From JBBDWZ01 sp050732575 (lineage in GTDB: Bacteria; Gemmatimonadota; Gemmatimonadetes; Longimicrobiales; RSA9): 22,303 nt of DNA. Of this stretch, positions 8,309-15,589 are shown in pieces (within the stretch, counting starts at the first letter, position 1; each line of letters begins with the position of its first letter). A program made the translations under genes and the position numbers. A model generated the notes under the pieces. That model did no database searches. It was given only the letters and a program-made list of their open reading frames with translations, and was not told the origin of the DNA. Location of the stretch: contig JBOHRF010000061.1 of assembly GCA_050732575.1 (NCBI GenBank), forward strand, positions 1-22,303. Reading direction: 5' to 3'.

Positions 8309-8379
8309 GTTCGCGCGCTACTTTAGCCCGGCACGTTGGGCAACCCCAAAACGGCGGCAATCCCGCCGCGGAGTTCGTG

Positions 8380-10371
8380 ATGGCGCGCGCTCATGTATCG
8401 GTCACGGTGATCGGTTTTGGTCTCGTTCTGGTGGGAGGCACGCATTCGCAGCCACTGGTTCCTGCCCGCCAGGCGCCACGGATCGCAATAGCCAATGACA
8501 ACCGGACGCCGGCCGGACGAGTGGTCGACGGCGTATTCACGTTGCGGCTAGAGGCGCGCGCGGTCGATTGGTTCCCGGAGGACACAAGCGGCGCCGCGAT
8601 CCCGATCTTCGCGTTCGCGGAGGCCGGCGAGCCGGCCAGCGTGCCAGGTCCGCTGATCCGCGTGCCCGCTGGCACCGCGATGCACGTGACCGTGCACAAC
8701 ACGCTCACCAGGCCGATGGTCGTGCGTGGGCTGCAGGATCGCACCAACGCCACTCTCGACTCCATCGTTCTGGCGGCAGGTGCACTTCAGGAGATTCGCT
8801 TCCGCGCCGACGTTCCCGGAACGTACTACTACTGGGGCCGAACCCAACCTGTGCCTCCGATTCCCGGTCCGGGGCGCGGGCGTGACTCACCGCTGCTCGG
8901 TGCGTTCATAGTCGATCCCGCAGGAACCAGCCCTCGGGAAGATGAACGGATTCTCGTGATCTCGATGTGGGGAGATACCGCCGCGGCGCTGGGCATCAAA
9001 TCGGATGAAGCCGACCGGGTCTTGCGCCGCGAAAGCGTTCCGCGTGCGTCCTGGCTGCTGTTCGCGGTGAACGGCCGGTCGTGGCCCTTCACCGAACGTT
9101 TGTCCCACACGGTCGGTGATACCGTGCGCTGGCGCGTAATCAACGGCGCTCAGTTCCCGCATCCCATGCACCTGCACGGGTTCCACTTCAATGTCGACGC
9201 GCGTGGCAGTGCACAACGCGATACGGTGTTTGGCCCGCTGCAACGGCGAGTGGCAGTGACCGAATGGATGACGGCCGGCTCGACCCTGACCATGAGCTGG
9301 GTTGCGGCACGCCCCGGCAACTGGCTCTTTCACTGTCATTTCGTGACTCACATCTCGGAGGCGAACCGCGCCCCGACACGCGTTGAGCGTCCACATTCAG
9401 CCCATCACAACCACGCAGAGCAGGGCATGGCCGGCCTGGTGCTGGGCATCCGTGTCGCGCCTCTTGCGGGCACGGCGCCGGCGCGCGATCCGAGCCCGCG
9501 GCGACGGCTGCGCGTCTTCATCACCGAGCGCGCGAACGTGTACGATAATCAACCAGGGTACAGTTACGTGCTGCAGGAAGGCGCTACACCGCCCGCGCCA
9601 GACTCCATCCGTCCGCTCAGCTCGACGCTCGTATTGCGCCAGAACGAGCCGACCGAGATCACCGTAATCAACGGCGCGAAGCACGTGACCGCAGTGCACT
9701 GGCACGGCATCGAGTTGGAGAGTTTTTACGATGGCGTGGGCGATTGGAGCGGTTGGGGCACGCGCGTTGCGCCGCCCATCGCACCGGGCGATTCGTTCGT
9801 GGTGCGCCTGACGCCACCACGGCCCGGTACGTTCATCTACCACACGCATGTCAATGAGGGCGTCGCGCTCGCTTCCGGCCTCAACGGCGCGCTGTTGGTA
9901 CTCCCCGAAAGTGCACCACCAGACACGACCGAGCGCGTCTTTCTCTTCAGCAATGGTGGGCCGCATGATGATGCGCGGCCCCTGATCAATGGTTCGGCCA
10001 CACCGCCACCCATCGAGCTGCGCGCGGGCGTGGCGCACCGTTTCCGGTTCATCAACATCACACCCCTCGAGGCTCCCACCGTGCAGCTCATGTCGGGCAG
10101 CGTCATCCAGCAGTGGCGTGCACTCGCCAAAGACGGCGCCGATCTCCCAGCGCACCAGTCGGCGCTGCGACCGGCCGTGCTGACCCCGCATCCGGGCGAA
10201 ACATTCGACTTCGAGGTCAAGCGTGAGAAGCCAGAGTCGCTGACACTGGCCATCACCGCATTGGAGACCGTTGCGAATCGCGCCGCGCACGCGCTCGACC
10301 GCCGCACGCGTGGCCTACCTCCCGCACCGCCCCCGCGTCTCGTGATCGAAATTCCGGTGGTGGTGAGGTAA
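8380..10371 (+). CDS. Four-domain multicopper oxidase, tandem paralogue
   Basis: This encodes 663 residues. I prefer the ATG at 8380 (GGAG at 8370-8373, then a signal peptide with core VTVIGFGLVLVGG) over a TTG at 8305 that overlaps the previous stop and would put 25 polar residues before the signal. The domain order matches the preceding protein: a ligand-free domain 1 (YYYWG replaces the His motif), domain 2 with HPMHLHG at 261-267 and HCHFVTH at 318-324 (Cys319), domain 3 with HWHG at 440-443 and HTH at 488-490, and a ligand-free domain 4. It lacks the C-terminal tail of its neighbour. Shared blocks (GIELES-Y/F-YDG, IAPGDSFVV, AGLVxGI) show a gene duplication. The two genes are probably cotranscribed from the promoter region before 6023. 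The natural substrate cannot be read from the sequence. Confidence 0.92.
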   Translation: MARAHVSVTVIGFGLVLVGGTHSQPLVPARQAPRIAIANDNRTPAGRVVDGVFTLRLEARAVDWFPEDTSGAAIPIFAFAEAGEPASVPGPLIRVPAGTAMHVTVHNTLTRPMVVRGLQDRTNATLDSIVLAAGALQEIRFRADVPGTYYYWGRTQPVPPIPGPGRGRDSPLLGAFIVDPAGTSPREDERILVISMWGDTAAALGIKSDEADRVLRRESVPRASWLLFAVNGRSWPFTERLSHTVGDTVRWRVINGAQFPHPMHLHGFHFNVDARGSAQRDTVFGPLQRRVAVTEWMTAGSTLTMSWVAARPGNWLFHCHFVTHISEANRAPTRVERPHSAHHNHAEQGMAGLVLGIRVAPLAGTAPARDPSPRRRLRVFITERANVYDNQPGYSYVLQEGATPPAPDSIRPLSSTLVLRQNEPTEITVINGAKHVTAVHWHGIELESFYDGVGDWSGWGTRVAPPIAPGDSFVVRLTPPRPGTFIYHTHVNEGVALASGLNGALLVLPESAPPDTTERVFLFSNGGPHDDARPLINGSATPPPIELRAGVAHRFRFINITPLEAPTVQLMSGSVIQQWRALAKDGADLPAHQSALRPAVLTPHPGETFDFEVKREKPESLTLAITALETVANRAAHALDRRTRGLPPAPPPRLVIEIPVVVR

Positions 10372-10459
10372 CGCAATAGCTGGTTGTCCGCGGCAGATCC
10401 ACGCGCTGATGTGCGGGATCCCGATGGCGTCGCCGAAGATGATGGGACTCATGTACCGT

Positions 10460-10488
10460 TTGACATGCGCGCCCGTCCGCGCGATACT
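10460..10488 (+). promoter_or_regulatory. Sigma70-like promoter for the ankyrin gene
   Basis: TTGACA (10460-10465) is separated by exactly 17 bases from GATACT (10483-10488). This is the best promoter match I can see in the window. Transcription would begin near 10495, leaving a leader of about 135 bases before the ATG at 10630. Confidence 0.6.
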
Positions 10489-10563
10489 TTTCTCAGCGCG
10501 TCTTACAGGGCGCCACCCACCCGCGGCAAGGGAAGAATTCCCACCTGTAATGGTCTGAAGCCC

Positions 10564-10576
10564 GGTGCAGTGCACC
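10564..10576. promoter_or_regulatory. Palindrome GGTGCA-G-TGCACC in the ankyrin leader
   Basis: Perfect 6-base inverted arms around one base lie within the predicted 5' leader, about 70 bases downstream of the predicted transcription start. The loop is too short for an RNA hairpin of full length, so a protein operator is more likely. No regulator is identified. Confidence 0.35.
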
Positions 10577-10629
10577 TTCTTTCAGCCTGATTTCTCAGCG
10601 GGTGCAGGCGTTTCGTGAAAGGAGGCGTC

Positions 10630-12264
10630 ATGTCCGCTGGTAGAGATCTGCCCGCCCGTCCCTCGCTCGACTCCCTTCGCAAGCAAGCAAAAAAACTTGC
10701 ACGCGACGCCGCTGCCGGAAACAGCGACGCCATCGCTCGCGTCCACGCGCAGTTGCCGCGGGCCGAACTCCCGCCTTCGATCCGGGATGCGCAGCTCGTC
10801 ATTGCGCGCGAATACGGGTTTGCCGGCTGGCCGGATCTGACGGCCGAGGTGCAGAAACGCCTGGGTCACGCGCTCGAGTGGGCGGCTACGCAAGCCAAAG
10901 TCGCGATTCACGACGATCAACAAGAACAGCTGCGAGCGCTCTTGGCGGAATATCCGGCGCTGGTCTCATGGCGCGGCGAGGGTGACCAGACGTTACTCGA
11001 CGCGACCACGTCCTATGCAATGGACTGCTCGGACCCGGAGCGCGAGCGCATCTATACCCGGCCGGTTGCCGCCGAGCTGCTGATTGACGCAGGCGCAACG
11101 GTCCAGCGCTCGACCTGGGAGCACGTGATCAAAACGGGGTCGTCTGGAATGTTGCATCGGCTTGCGCGCAAGAATGCGTTGCCGCGCACCCTTCCCGTCC
11201 TCGCCGCGCTGGGCGACGATGGGGCAGTTCGCGCGTGGCTCGACGAATCGCGGGAGCGTGACGACGCAGCAGGACCTGATGCGCGGATCGTGATCGGTCG
11301 CGCGCTGATGAACGCGTGCCGGTTCCGGCACGCGCGCATTGCGTTGCAGCTTCTCGAGCGCTCGGTTGCGCTCGATCCGGACCTGGGTCGTCGCATCGAC
11401 AGCTGGCAGGGCGGGCAGGCATTCGTGGAGTTCCTGATTCAGCATCCGGACAGCCTGTGGCACATGGGACCGGAGATGACACCGTGGCATGTGTTCGTTG
11501 TTCTTCAGCTGAGGAGTGCGCGCGACACCGACGATCTGCCCGCGTTCCGTCGTTGGCTGAGCGACGAGCCATGGATGCTTCAGGAAGCGTTTGTGAACGT
11601 GCAAAATGGACTGATCGAGGGGGCCTGCTACCAGAACAACAGGGAACCGTTCATCCGCGCGCTGCTGGACTGCCATCCGGCGCTGCTGCGCATCGAGCCG
11701 CCACCGCGCTCGTCAGCGCTGGTCTTTGCGCTCGACTACGGAAATGCGCACCTCATTCCCGTGCTGACCCGCATCTGGCCGCTACCCGACGATCTGCCGT
11801 TTGCTGCGGGCACCGGCAATGCCGCCGCCGTGGCGCGTTGGTTCGACGCGACCGGCCAGCCCGCGCTGGGATCGCTGGCGCGCCACCATCCGGGCAGCGA
11901 TCCGAATTTCAAGGCCGCCGACCTGGGTTGGGGACCCGTGACCACGCAGCAGGTGCTGGACATCGCGCTCGCCTGGGCGGTTCTGAATCGACATTTCGAG
12001 ATCGCGTCGTTCCTCCTGGAGCGCGGCGCCGACATCAACACCAACTGGGCCACGCACGAGCCGGCGAGCATCCTTCATGAAGCGGCTATTCAGGGGAACG
12101 AGGACGCCGTGCGCTTTCTCATCGATCACGGTGCCGACCTGCAGATGGAGGACTACCGCTATCACAGTAACGCCGAAGGCTGGGCGCGTTATGGGGCCCA
12201 CAACGAGCGGATGGCGGACTTGTTGGCTGAGGCCGCAGCGGACCGCAGTCGGGAGAGCGCTTGA
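10630..12264 (+). CDS. Ankyrin-repeat protein
   Basis: This encodes 544 residues. The ATG at 10630 follows AAAGGAGG (10618-10625), a strong ribosome-binding site, which rules out the in-frame GTG at 10615. Residues about 12-75 are a conserved N-terminal module (RPSLDSLRKQAKKLARD, then SIRDAQLVIAREYGFAGWPDL) found in front of ankyrin repeats in many soil bacteria. The middle (about 80-430) is helical and probably made of divergent repeats. Clear ankyrin repeats lie at about 440-515 (EIASFLLERGADIN, then SILHEAAIQGNEDAVRFLIDHGADL). There is no signal peptide or membrane segment, so it is predicted cytoplasmic and presumably binds a protein partner. It lies 111 bases before qhpG on the same strand, with a hairpin between, and a link to that locus is not shown. 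Confidence 0.88.
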   Translation: MSAGRDLPARPSLDSLRKQAKKLARDAAAGNSDAIARVHAQLPRAELPPSIRDAQLVIAREYGFAGWPDLTAEVQKRLGHALEWAATQAKVAIHDDQQEQLRALLAEYPALVSWRGEGDQTLLDATTSYAMDCSDPERERIYTRPVAAELLIDAGATVQRSTWEHVIKTGSSGMLHRLARKNALPRTLPVLAALGDDGAVRAWLDESRERDDAAGPDARIVIGRALMNACRFRHARIALQLLERSVALDPDLGRRIDSWQGGQAFVEFLIQHPDSLWHMGPEMTPWHVFVVLQLRSARDTDDLPAFRRWLSDEPWMLQEAFVNVQNGLIEGACYQNNREPFIRALLDCHPALLRIEPPPRSSALVFALDYGNAHLIPVLTRIWPLPDDLPFAAGTGNAAAVARWFDATGQPALGSLARHHPGSDPNFKAADLGWGPVTTQQVLDIALAWAVLNRHFEIASFLLERGADINTNWATHEPASILHEAAIQGNEDAVRFLIDHGADLQMEDYRYHSNAEGWARYGAHNERMADLLAEAAADRSRESA

Positions 12265-12276
12265 CGATCGATGCGA

Positions 12277-12303
12277 AGAGGTCGAAGGAAACGGGCGACC
12301 TCT
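12277..12303 (+). terminator. Stem-loop after the ankyrin gene (possible terminator or leader hairpin)
   Basis: AGAGGTCG (12277-12284) pairs perfectly with CGACCTCT (12296-12303) across an 11-base loop, 12 bases after the ankyrin stop, and a small CGCC-GTT-GGCG hairpin follows at 12304-12314. There is no T-run, so it is not a standard intrinsic terminator. It could instead be a leader structure of the qhp transcript or protect an mRNA end. Confidence 0.4.
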
Positions 12304-12362
12304 CGCCGTTGGCGGGAAAACGTCGACCGGCAGTTGCTTGGTCGCGCATCGGGCCAAACAGT

Positions 12363-12380
12363 TGCATCTTGCCTGATGCA
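12363..12380. promoter_or_regulatory. Palindrome covering the qhpG start codon
   Basis: TGCATC (12363-12368) and GATGCA (12375-12380) are perfect inverted arms around TTGCCT, and the ATG at 12376-12378 lies inside the right arm. It could act as a weak RNA hairpin hiding the start, or as a protein operator. Confidence 0.35.
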
Positions 12381-13842
12381 GTACGATGTGCTCGTCATAG
12401 GCGGCGGCCCGGCCGGCGCGGCGGCCGCGCGACTGCTCTCCAGCTGGAGCCACTCCGTGCTTCTGCTCACGCGGCCCTCACCCCAGGCCGGTCTTGCCGA
12501 ATCCATTCCTCCCAGCTGCATGAAACTACTCGACCGCATTGGCGCGGTTGAAGCAATCGAGCACGCGGCGTTCGTCCATTCCACAGGAAACACAGTGTAT
12601 TGGGGCGGCCAGGAGCGGGTCGCATTGTTTCCGCCCGGTGAATACGGCTACCAGGTGGAGCGCTCGACCTTTGATGCGCTGTTGCTCGACCTGGCGGAGA
12701 ACATCGGGGCCGAGGTGCTGACCGGCGCAACCGTGCGCAACTGGCAGCGAACGCCGGACGGTTGGAGTGTGTCTTACCTCACACAGTCAGGCGAACAACA
12801 CGCAACGGCACGCTGGCTGCTGGACTGTTCCGGGCGTGCAGGTGTAATGGCGAAACATGGACTGCGCAGGCCGCAGCCCGGCCGTCGCACACTTGCCCTG
12901 ATCGGGAACTGGGAGATTGAACGCGGCTTCGGGTTGACAGATGAAACGCACACGCTGGTAGAAAGCCATGAAGCCGGCTGGGCCTGGTCTGTGCCGATTT
13001 CGCGAACTACTCGCTGCGTTGCGCTTATGCTCGATCCGGAACTCACACAGGTGGAAAGTCGCGCGCGGCTGGAGCAGCAGTATCAGGCGGAGCTCGCACG
13101 CACGGTCAAACTGGGAGCGCTCGTGCAGAATGCCCGACTGGTTACCACACCCTGGGCCTGCGAGGCGTCGGCGTATGATGCGGAGCGCGTGAGCGGAGAT
13201 GCCATGTTGCTGGTGGGTGATGCCGCATCGTTCGTCGATCCACTGTCTTCTTTCGGTGTGAAGAAAGCGCTGGCCTCGGCCTGGCTGGCCGCGGTCGTGA
13301 CCCACACATCGCTCATGCAACCCGAGCTGACCACTGCAGCATCGACTTTCTATGAAGCTCGCGAACGGCACATGTTCGAGAGCCTGCGGCATCGCTCGGC
13401 CGAGCTGGCCGGCGCGGCCGCGGCCCGGCACCCGCACGCGTTCTGGGAAGAGCGGGCCGAGACAGATGTGACGGACGTGGTGGCCGAGCCTGACAGCGAA
13501 TCGTTGCGTCAGGATGCTGCGCTTTTGCAGGCATTTGAGGAATTGAAGCAGCGCGCGTCGATTACGCTGCGCGTTACGAGCCGGGTGCGCCGCGTTGAGC
13601 TGCCCATAGTGAGGGGCAATCGCATCGTGCTGGTCACACATCTTGTCATGCCAACGTTTCCCGGAGGCATTCGCTACGTGCGTGGCGTCGATCTGGTAAA
13701 GCTGGCCGATCTGGCCACGCAGTATCGCCAGGTGCCGGACCTTTACGACGCATACAACCGGGCGGCACCGAACGCGTCGCTGCCGGATTTTCTGGGTGCA
13801 TTGTCTTTGCTGATTGCGAAGGGAGCGCTGGAGCATCCTTGA
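12376..13842 (+). CDS. qhpG: QhpG-type flavoprotein monooxygenase (tryptophan dihydroxylation of QhpC)
   Basis: This encodes 488 residues starting MQYDVLVIGGGPAG; the FAD dinucleotide-binding GGGPAG lies at residues 9-14, so upstream in-frame starts are unlikely. A second FAD motif, GDAAS, lies at 281-285, followed by DPLSSFGVKKALASA, as in tryptophan-halogenase-like and aromatic hydroxylase flavoproteins. In Paracoccus, QhpG adds two hydroxyls to the Trp of the crosslinked QhpC peptide, the step towards cysteine tryptophylquinone. The assignment here rests on family features plus its place in a complete qhp set. Residues about 400-488 have a PqqD-like pattern (strands, then LADLATQYRQVPDLYDAYN and FLGALSLLIAKGALE) and may bind the peptide. 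No Shine-Dalgarno is visible, and the start codon lies inside a palindrome. It is predicted cytoplasmic. Confidence 0.87.
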   Translation: MQYDVLVIGGGPAGAAAARLLSSWSHSVLLLTRPSPQAGLAESIPPSCMKLLDRIGAVEAIEHAAFVHSTGNTVYWGGQERVALFPPGEYGYQVERSTFDALLLDLAENIGAEVLTGATVRNWQRTPDGWSVSYLTQSGEQHATARWLLDCSGRAGVMAKHGLRRPQPGRRTLALIGNWEIERGFGLTDETHTLVESHEAGWAWSVPISRTTRCVALMLDPELTQVESRARLEQQYQAELARTVKLGALVQNARLVTTPWACEASAYDAERVSGDAMLLVGDAASFVDPLSSFGVKKALASAWLAAVVTHTSLMQPELTTAASTFYEARERHMFESLRHRSAELAGAAAARHPHAFWEERAETDVTDVVAEPDSESLRQDAALLQAFEELKQRASITLRVTSRVRRVELPIVRGNRIVLVTHLVMPTFPGGIRYVRGVDLVKLADLATQYRQVPDLYDAYNRAAPNASLPDFLGALSLLIAKGALEHP

Positions 13843-13918
13843 CAGGCTGGCGCGACCATGGTCAACTTGCCCCGACCCTGCCGCCCCGTGCGGTACCTTC
13901 ATCTCCTGCTGCTCACCC

Positions 13919-15589
13919 ATGAGAATCAGCGCACGATCGTCGAGCCTTTTCGGCCTGGTCACGCTCCTCGCCACTGCGCAACCGATCAACGCGCAGCTAC
14001 CAGATACGACACCCGGATATCCGATTCAGGATGCGGCGGTAGTGGCGAGTTGTAAGAGCTGCCACGCGCAGGACTCGACGGGGCGTATGACCCGCATCTC
14101 GTATTTGCGGAAGACGCCGGAAGGCTGGGAGACGTCGATTCGGCGCATGGTGACGCTGAACAACGCGAAGATCGAGCCCGAAGCCGCGCGGGCCGTGCTG
14201 AAGTACCTGGCCAACCAGCAGGGACTGGGTCCCGAGGAAGCGCGGCCCGGCCGCTTCGATGCCGAGCGCCGCATGATCGATTACGCCTATCCGGGCGATC
14301 GCAGAACCGAAGACACCTGCCGGGCCTGCCATTCGATGGGCCGCGTCATCTTGCAACGGCGAACCCGCGATGAGTGGGGTCTGCTGGTCGCGATGCATCG
14401 CGGGTTCTATCCGGGCGTGGACAACCAGGGTTTTCGCCGAGGCGGACCTCCCGGCGCGGGCGGTGATGCGCATCCGATGGATGACGCGATCAAGCATCTG
14501 GGCACGGCATTTCCACTGACCACGGCGGACTGGACCGCGTGGTCGGCAACCATGCGGCCGCCACGGATCGAGGGCACCTGGCTGGTTTCGGGCAGTGAGC
14601 CCGGGCGCGGCGCGTTCTTCGGCAAAGTTGCGATCGCGCGCGCGGGCGCGGACGATGCGTTCACGACCGAAGCGACCTACACGTTCGCGAACGGTGGCGC
14701 GCGGGTCACGCGCTCAGGCCGCGCCGTTGTCTACACGGGATACCAGTGGCGCGGCCGTTCTGCGGAAACCGGCAAGCAGGAGCAGTGGCGGGAAGTGATG
14801 ATGGTCGAGCCGGGCTGGTCCACCATGTCCGGACGCTGGTTCACCGGCGAATACGATGAGTTCGGTCAGGATGTCACGCTCATCCGCGCGAGCACCGGTA
14901 TCGCGCTGGCCGGGAGCCACCCGCGCGCGTTGCGCCGCGGTGCGGGCGGTCAGGAAATCCGGTTGTACGGCGCGAATCTGCCCGGCAATCTCGCTCCGGC
15001 CAGCATCGACTTCGGTCCGGGGGTGCGCGTCGAGCGCGTGGTCAGTGCCACGCCCGAGTTGCTCACACTGTCCGTCAACGTCGACTCCAACGCTGCCTAC
15101 GGTGAACGCGATCTGTTCCTCTCGGGCGCGTCCCTGCGCAAAGCGATCGTCGTGTACGATACGGTGAGCCGCATCAAAGTGACGCCCCTGGCCGGCATGG
15201 CACGGGTGGGCGGTATCACGTTCCCGAAACAGTTCCAGCAGTTCGAAGCGATCGCCTACCACAATGGTGTTGACGGCCGTCCCGATACACCCGACGATCT
15301 CGAGCTGGGGCCCGTGTCCGTCACCTGGACCGTCGAAGAATACGGCGCCACCTACGAAGACGATGACCTCAAGTTCGTTGGCCAGCTCAACCAGAACGGA
15401 TTCTTCACGCCCGCCGAAGATGGCCCCAACCCCAAGCGCAGCGGCAATCGCAACAACATCGGCGACGTTTGGATCGTGGCCACGCACCAGCCTACGCGAA
15501 CGGGCGCGCGTGCGCTCAGAGGACGCGCTCACCTGGTCGTGACCGTGCCGCTCTACATGCGCTGGGAACCGTGGAGGATCGAGAAATGA
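13919..15589 (+). CDS. qhpA: Quinohemoprotein amine dehydrogenase alpha subunit (di-heme)
   Basis: This encodes 556 residues. The ATG at 13919 begins a signal peptide (MRISARSS, hydrophobic core LFGLVTLLATA, likely cleavage after PINA at 25); an upstream in-frame start at 13814 would bury this. The heme domain (about 30-175) has two c-type heme sites, CKSCH at 45-49 and CRACH at 134-138. Then come the three beta domains of the family: domain II from about 190 (GTWLVSGSEPGRGAFFG), domain III from about 320 (RALRRGAGGQEIRLYGANLP) and domain IV from about 415 (RIKVTPLAGMARVGG). In the periplasmic enzyme this subunit takes electrons from the quinone cofactor of the gamma subunit during oxidation of primary amines and passes them to a soluble electron carrier. 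Its last codons overlap the qhpD start (ATGA, 15586-15589). Confidence 0.94.
   Translation: MRISARSSSLFGLVTLLATAQPINAQLPDTTPGYPIQDAAVVASCKSCHAQDSTGRMTRISYLRKTPEGWETSIRRMVTLNNAKIEPEAARAVLKYLANQQGLGPEEARPGRFDAERRMIDYAYPGDRRTEDTCRACHSMGRVILQRRTRDEWGLLVAMHRGFYPGVDNQGFRRGGPPGAGGDAHPMDDAIKHLGTAFPLTTADWTAWSATMRPPRIEGTWLVSGSEPGRGAFFGKVAIARAGADDAFTTEATYTFANGGARVTRSGRAVVYTGYQWRGRSAETGKQEQWREVMMVEPGWSTMSGRWFTGEYDEFGQDVTLIRASTGIALAGSHPRALRRGAGGQEIRLYGANLPGNLAPASIDFGPGVRVERVVSATPELLTLSVNVDSNAAYGERDLFLSGASLRKAIVVYDTVSRIKVTPLAGMARVGGITFPKQFQQFEAIAYHNGVDGRPDTPDDLELGPVSVTWTVEEYGATYEDDDLKFVGQLNQNGFFTPAEDGPNPKRSGNRNNIGDVWIVATHQPTRTGARALRGRAHLVVTVPLYMRWEPWRIEK

Noticed and set aside
8305..8379. TTG start of the second oxidase overlapping the first gene's stop
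   Set aside because: It would put 25 polar residues before a clear signal peptide. The ATG at 8380 has a GGAG at proper distance.
9397..10290. 297-codon open frame opposite the second oxidase
   Set aside because: It is an antisense shadow produced by high-GC codon use; the plus-strand copper motifs are decisive.
12271..12375. N-terminal extension of qhpG from the ATG at 12271
   Set aside because: The added residues are Arg-rich with no homology character, run through a stem-loop, and displace the FAD motif from its usual place at the N-terminus.
13839..13867. TTGACA at 13839-13844 with a possible -10 before qhpA
   Set aside because: The hexamer 17 bases on (TCAACT) matches the -10 consensus poorly, and the box lies over the qhpG stop. 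A 10-bp palindrome, GACCATGGTC (13854-13863), sits in the same gap but is not enough to call an operator.
12787..13989. 400-codon open frame opposite qhpG
   Set aside because: It is an antisense shadow. The translation is His/Arg/Gln-rich without a domain, whereas the plus strand encodes a clear flavoprotein.
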